A stretch of 64,000 nucleotides of DNA from Geobacillus thermocatenulatus. Its GTDB lineage: Bacteria > Bacillota > Bacilli > Bacillales > Anoxybacillaceae. How positions within the stretch are numbered: position 1 is the stretch's first letter; the number at the start of each line of letters is the position of its first letter. This document shows, piece by piece, positions 62,930-64,000 of this stretch. The position numbers and the translations under genes are program-made. The stretch is taken from the NCBI RefSeq assembly GCF_002217655.1, contig NZ_NEWK01000002.1, forward strand, positions 125,164 through 189,163, given 5' to 3'. The notes under the pieces were generated by a model that was not told the origin of the DNA, did not search any database, and saw only the letters and a list, made by a program, of their open reading frames with translations.

Positions 62930-64000
62930 GTGGAAGGAACATGGTGGTCGCTGTTGCCTTTTTTGCTCATCATTCCATTGGCAATATGGTTGAAAGAAAT
63001 TTTACCCGGCCTCGTGGCCGGATTGCTCGTCGGGGCGTTTTGCCTTGAGCGGTCGGCTGTTGGCGCGATTGAGCGCGCTGTTTCCGCCATTCTTCACGCT
63101 CTTACGGATTCGGAACATATGAAAGTGGCGGCGTTCTTATATTTGTTCGGCTCTCTTGTCGGCATGATGCAAATTACCGGCGGGATCAAAGGGGTTGTCG
63201 AGAGACTTTCCGGCCGCATCCGCTCGAAGCGGGGGATTTTGTTGTTCGTTTGGCTGACGGTGCCGGTGACGTTTTTTATGCCGATGTTTCGCATTATGCT
63301 CCTTGGACCAGTGATGAAAGCGGTCCTTCGCCAGTTTCGCATCGACCGCCGCCGCATGGCGTACATGATCGATGTCTCAACCGAACCGATCATCGTGCTT
63401 TTGCCGGCGGCAACGGCATTTGTCGGCTTTATGACTTCCGTTGTCGCCGCGGCGCTTGAGCAAAACGACATTCACGAATCGCCGTATGACGTGTTTTTGC
63501 ACAGCCTGCCGTACAACTTGTTTGCGATTTTCGCTCTGGCCGTCGGGGTGTTGACGACGATGTTGAACATCCGGATCGGCAAACCGCGAGCGAAAAAAGA
63601 GGAAGGGGAAACGAATGAACTGCACGGACTCGGGTTGCGCAAGGAGCTGGCGCTGATCAACGGAGAGCCGCTTCATTTATTCGTTCCGTTGGCGCTGTTG
63701 CTCGGCTTGACGTTTGCCTTTTTTGTCTATGACGGTCGGCGGCGCGGAGCAAACCGCTGGATTGAGGCGTTTTCCGCGGCCGATGCGACATGGGCGATGA
63801 TGTTGGCGTTGTTTGTGACCATCCTTTTGTCGATGGCGTTTTATTTATGGCGTCGACAATCGCTTTCAGAGCTGACATACCATTTTTTTGCTGGAGGTAA
63901 CGAAATGATGGCGCCGATCGGCATGCTCGTTCTCGTATGGGCGGTCTCGGCGGTGGCGGGGGAACTAGGATTTGCGGAGTACGTGTCGTCGACGTTCGGC
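62930..64000 (+). CDS. NhaC-type Na+/H+ antiporter, N-terminal part (runs off the window)
   Basis: GTG 62930 lies seven bases after AAGGAGG and the frame is open to the window end (357 codons). The product is polytopic, with WWSLLPFLLIIPLAIWLKEI, KVAAFLYLFGSLVGMMQITG and SKRGILLFVWLTVPVTFFMP. The VSTEPIIVLLPAATAFVGF segment resembles the conserved Asp-Ser/Thr core of NhaC-type sodium antiporters. The substrate is inferred. It is separated from treR by a terminator. Confidence 0.8.
   Translation, partial: MEGTWWSLLPFLLIIPLAIWLKEILPGLVAGLLVGAFCLERSAVGAIERAVSAILHALTDSEHMKVAAFLYLFGSLVGMMQITGGIKGVVERLSGRIRSKRGILLFVWLTVPVTFFMPMFRIMLLGPVMKAVLRQFRIDRRRMAYMIDVSTEPIIVLLPAATAFVGFMTSVVAAALEQNDIHESPYDVFLHSLPYNLFAIFALAVGVLTTMLNIRIGKPRAKKEEGETNELHGLGLRKELALINGEPLHLFVPLALLLGLTFAFFVYDGRRRGANRWIEAFSAADATWAMMLALFVTILLSMAFYLWRRQSLSELTYHFFAGGNEMMAPIGMLVLVWAVSAVAGELGFAEYVSSTFG

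Overview
The window comes from a moderately GC-rich, spore-forming thermophilic member of the Bacillaceae, almost certainly Geobacillus. The evidence is GGAGG-type ribosome sites, frequent TTG/GTG starts, Bacillus subtilis yp/yn-type gene order (ypgR-bsaA-metA, ypjP-thyA-dfrA, ilvA-ypmP-degV-ypmQRS, plsY, yneT-parE-parC), a YjcZ-type spore peptide, and the anaerobic, cobalt-early cobalamin pathway described in B. megaterium.

1-15.6 kb holds one long plus-strand cobalamin operon. It begins inside the cobalt ECF transporter (cbiQ end, cbiO) and continues with cbiH60, cbiX, cbiJ, cbiC, cbiD, cbiET, cbiL, cbiF, cbiG, cbiA, cbiP, cobT, sumT and cobO. Most neighbours overlap by a few bases. Together they carry uroporphyrinogen III to adenosylated cobyric acid and activate the lower ligand. 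cbiB, cobU, cobS and cobC are not in the window.

15.6-32.5 kb is mostly conserved chromosome: small spore-type peptides, metA, bsaA, ypgR, a Nudix hydrolase, brxA, an aminotransferase, ypjP, a secreted anthrax-lethal-factor-like metalloprotease, thyA-dfrA, yndM, ilvA, ypmP, a truncated degV with a transposon scar, ypmQ-ypmR-ypmS, an rRNA m5C methyltransferase and plsY.

32.5-52.2 kb lies between plsY and yneT, which are direct neighbours in B. subtilis, so it looks like an accessory block. It contains an OsmC protein, an amtB relic beside an IS605-type hairpin, a secreted nucleotidase, pepT, a threonine synthase, an FMN riboswitch with ribU, a sulfite-oxidase-like protein, a 5-oxoproline transporter with pcp, a BASS-transporter relic, a frameshifted ykoS-like gene, a holin-like peptide, a 5S rRNA-tRNA operon with an odd pair of tRNA-half repeats, a metallo-hydrolase gene cut by a palindromic element, a phasin-like protein and an AarF kinase.

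52.2-64 kb holds yneT-parE-parC, a PilZ protein, a MerR-type coiled-coil protein, the trehalose operon (treP-treA-treR with two TreR boxes) and the start of an NhaC-type antiporter that runs off the window.

The least explained signals are the covarying tRNA-half repeats, the palindromic element in the metallo-hydrolase gene, the paired repeats at the 5-oxoproline promoter, and the long-range pairing around the holin-like peptide.
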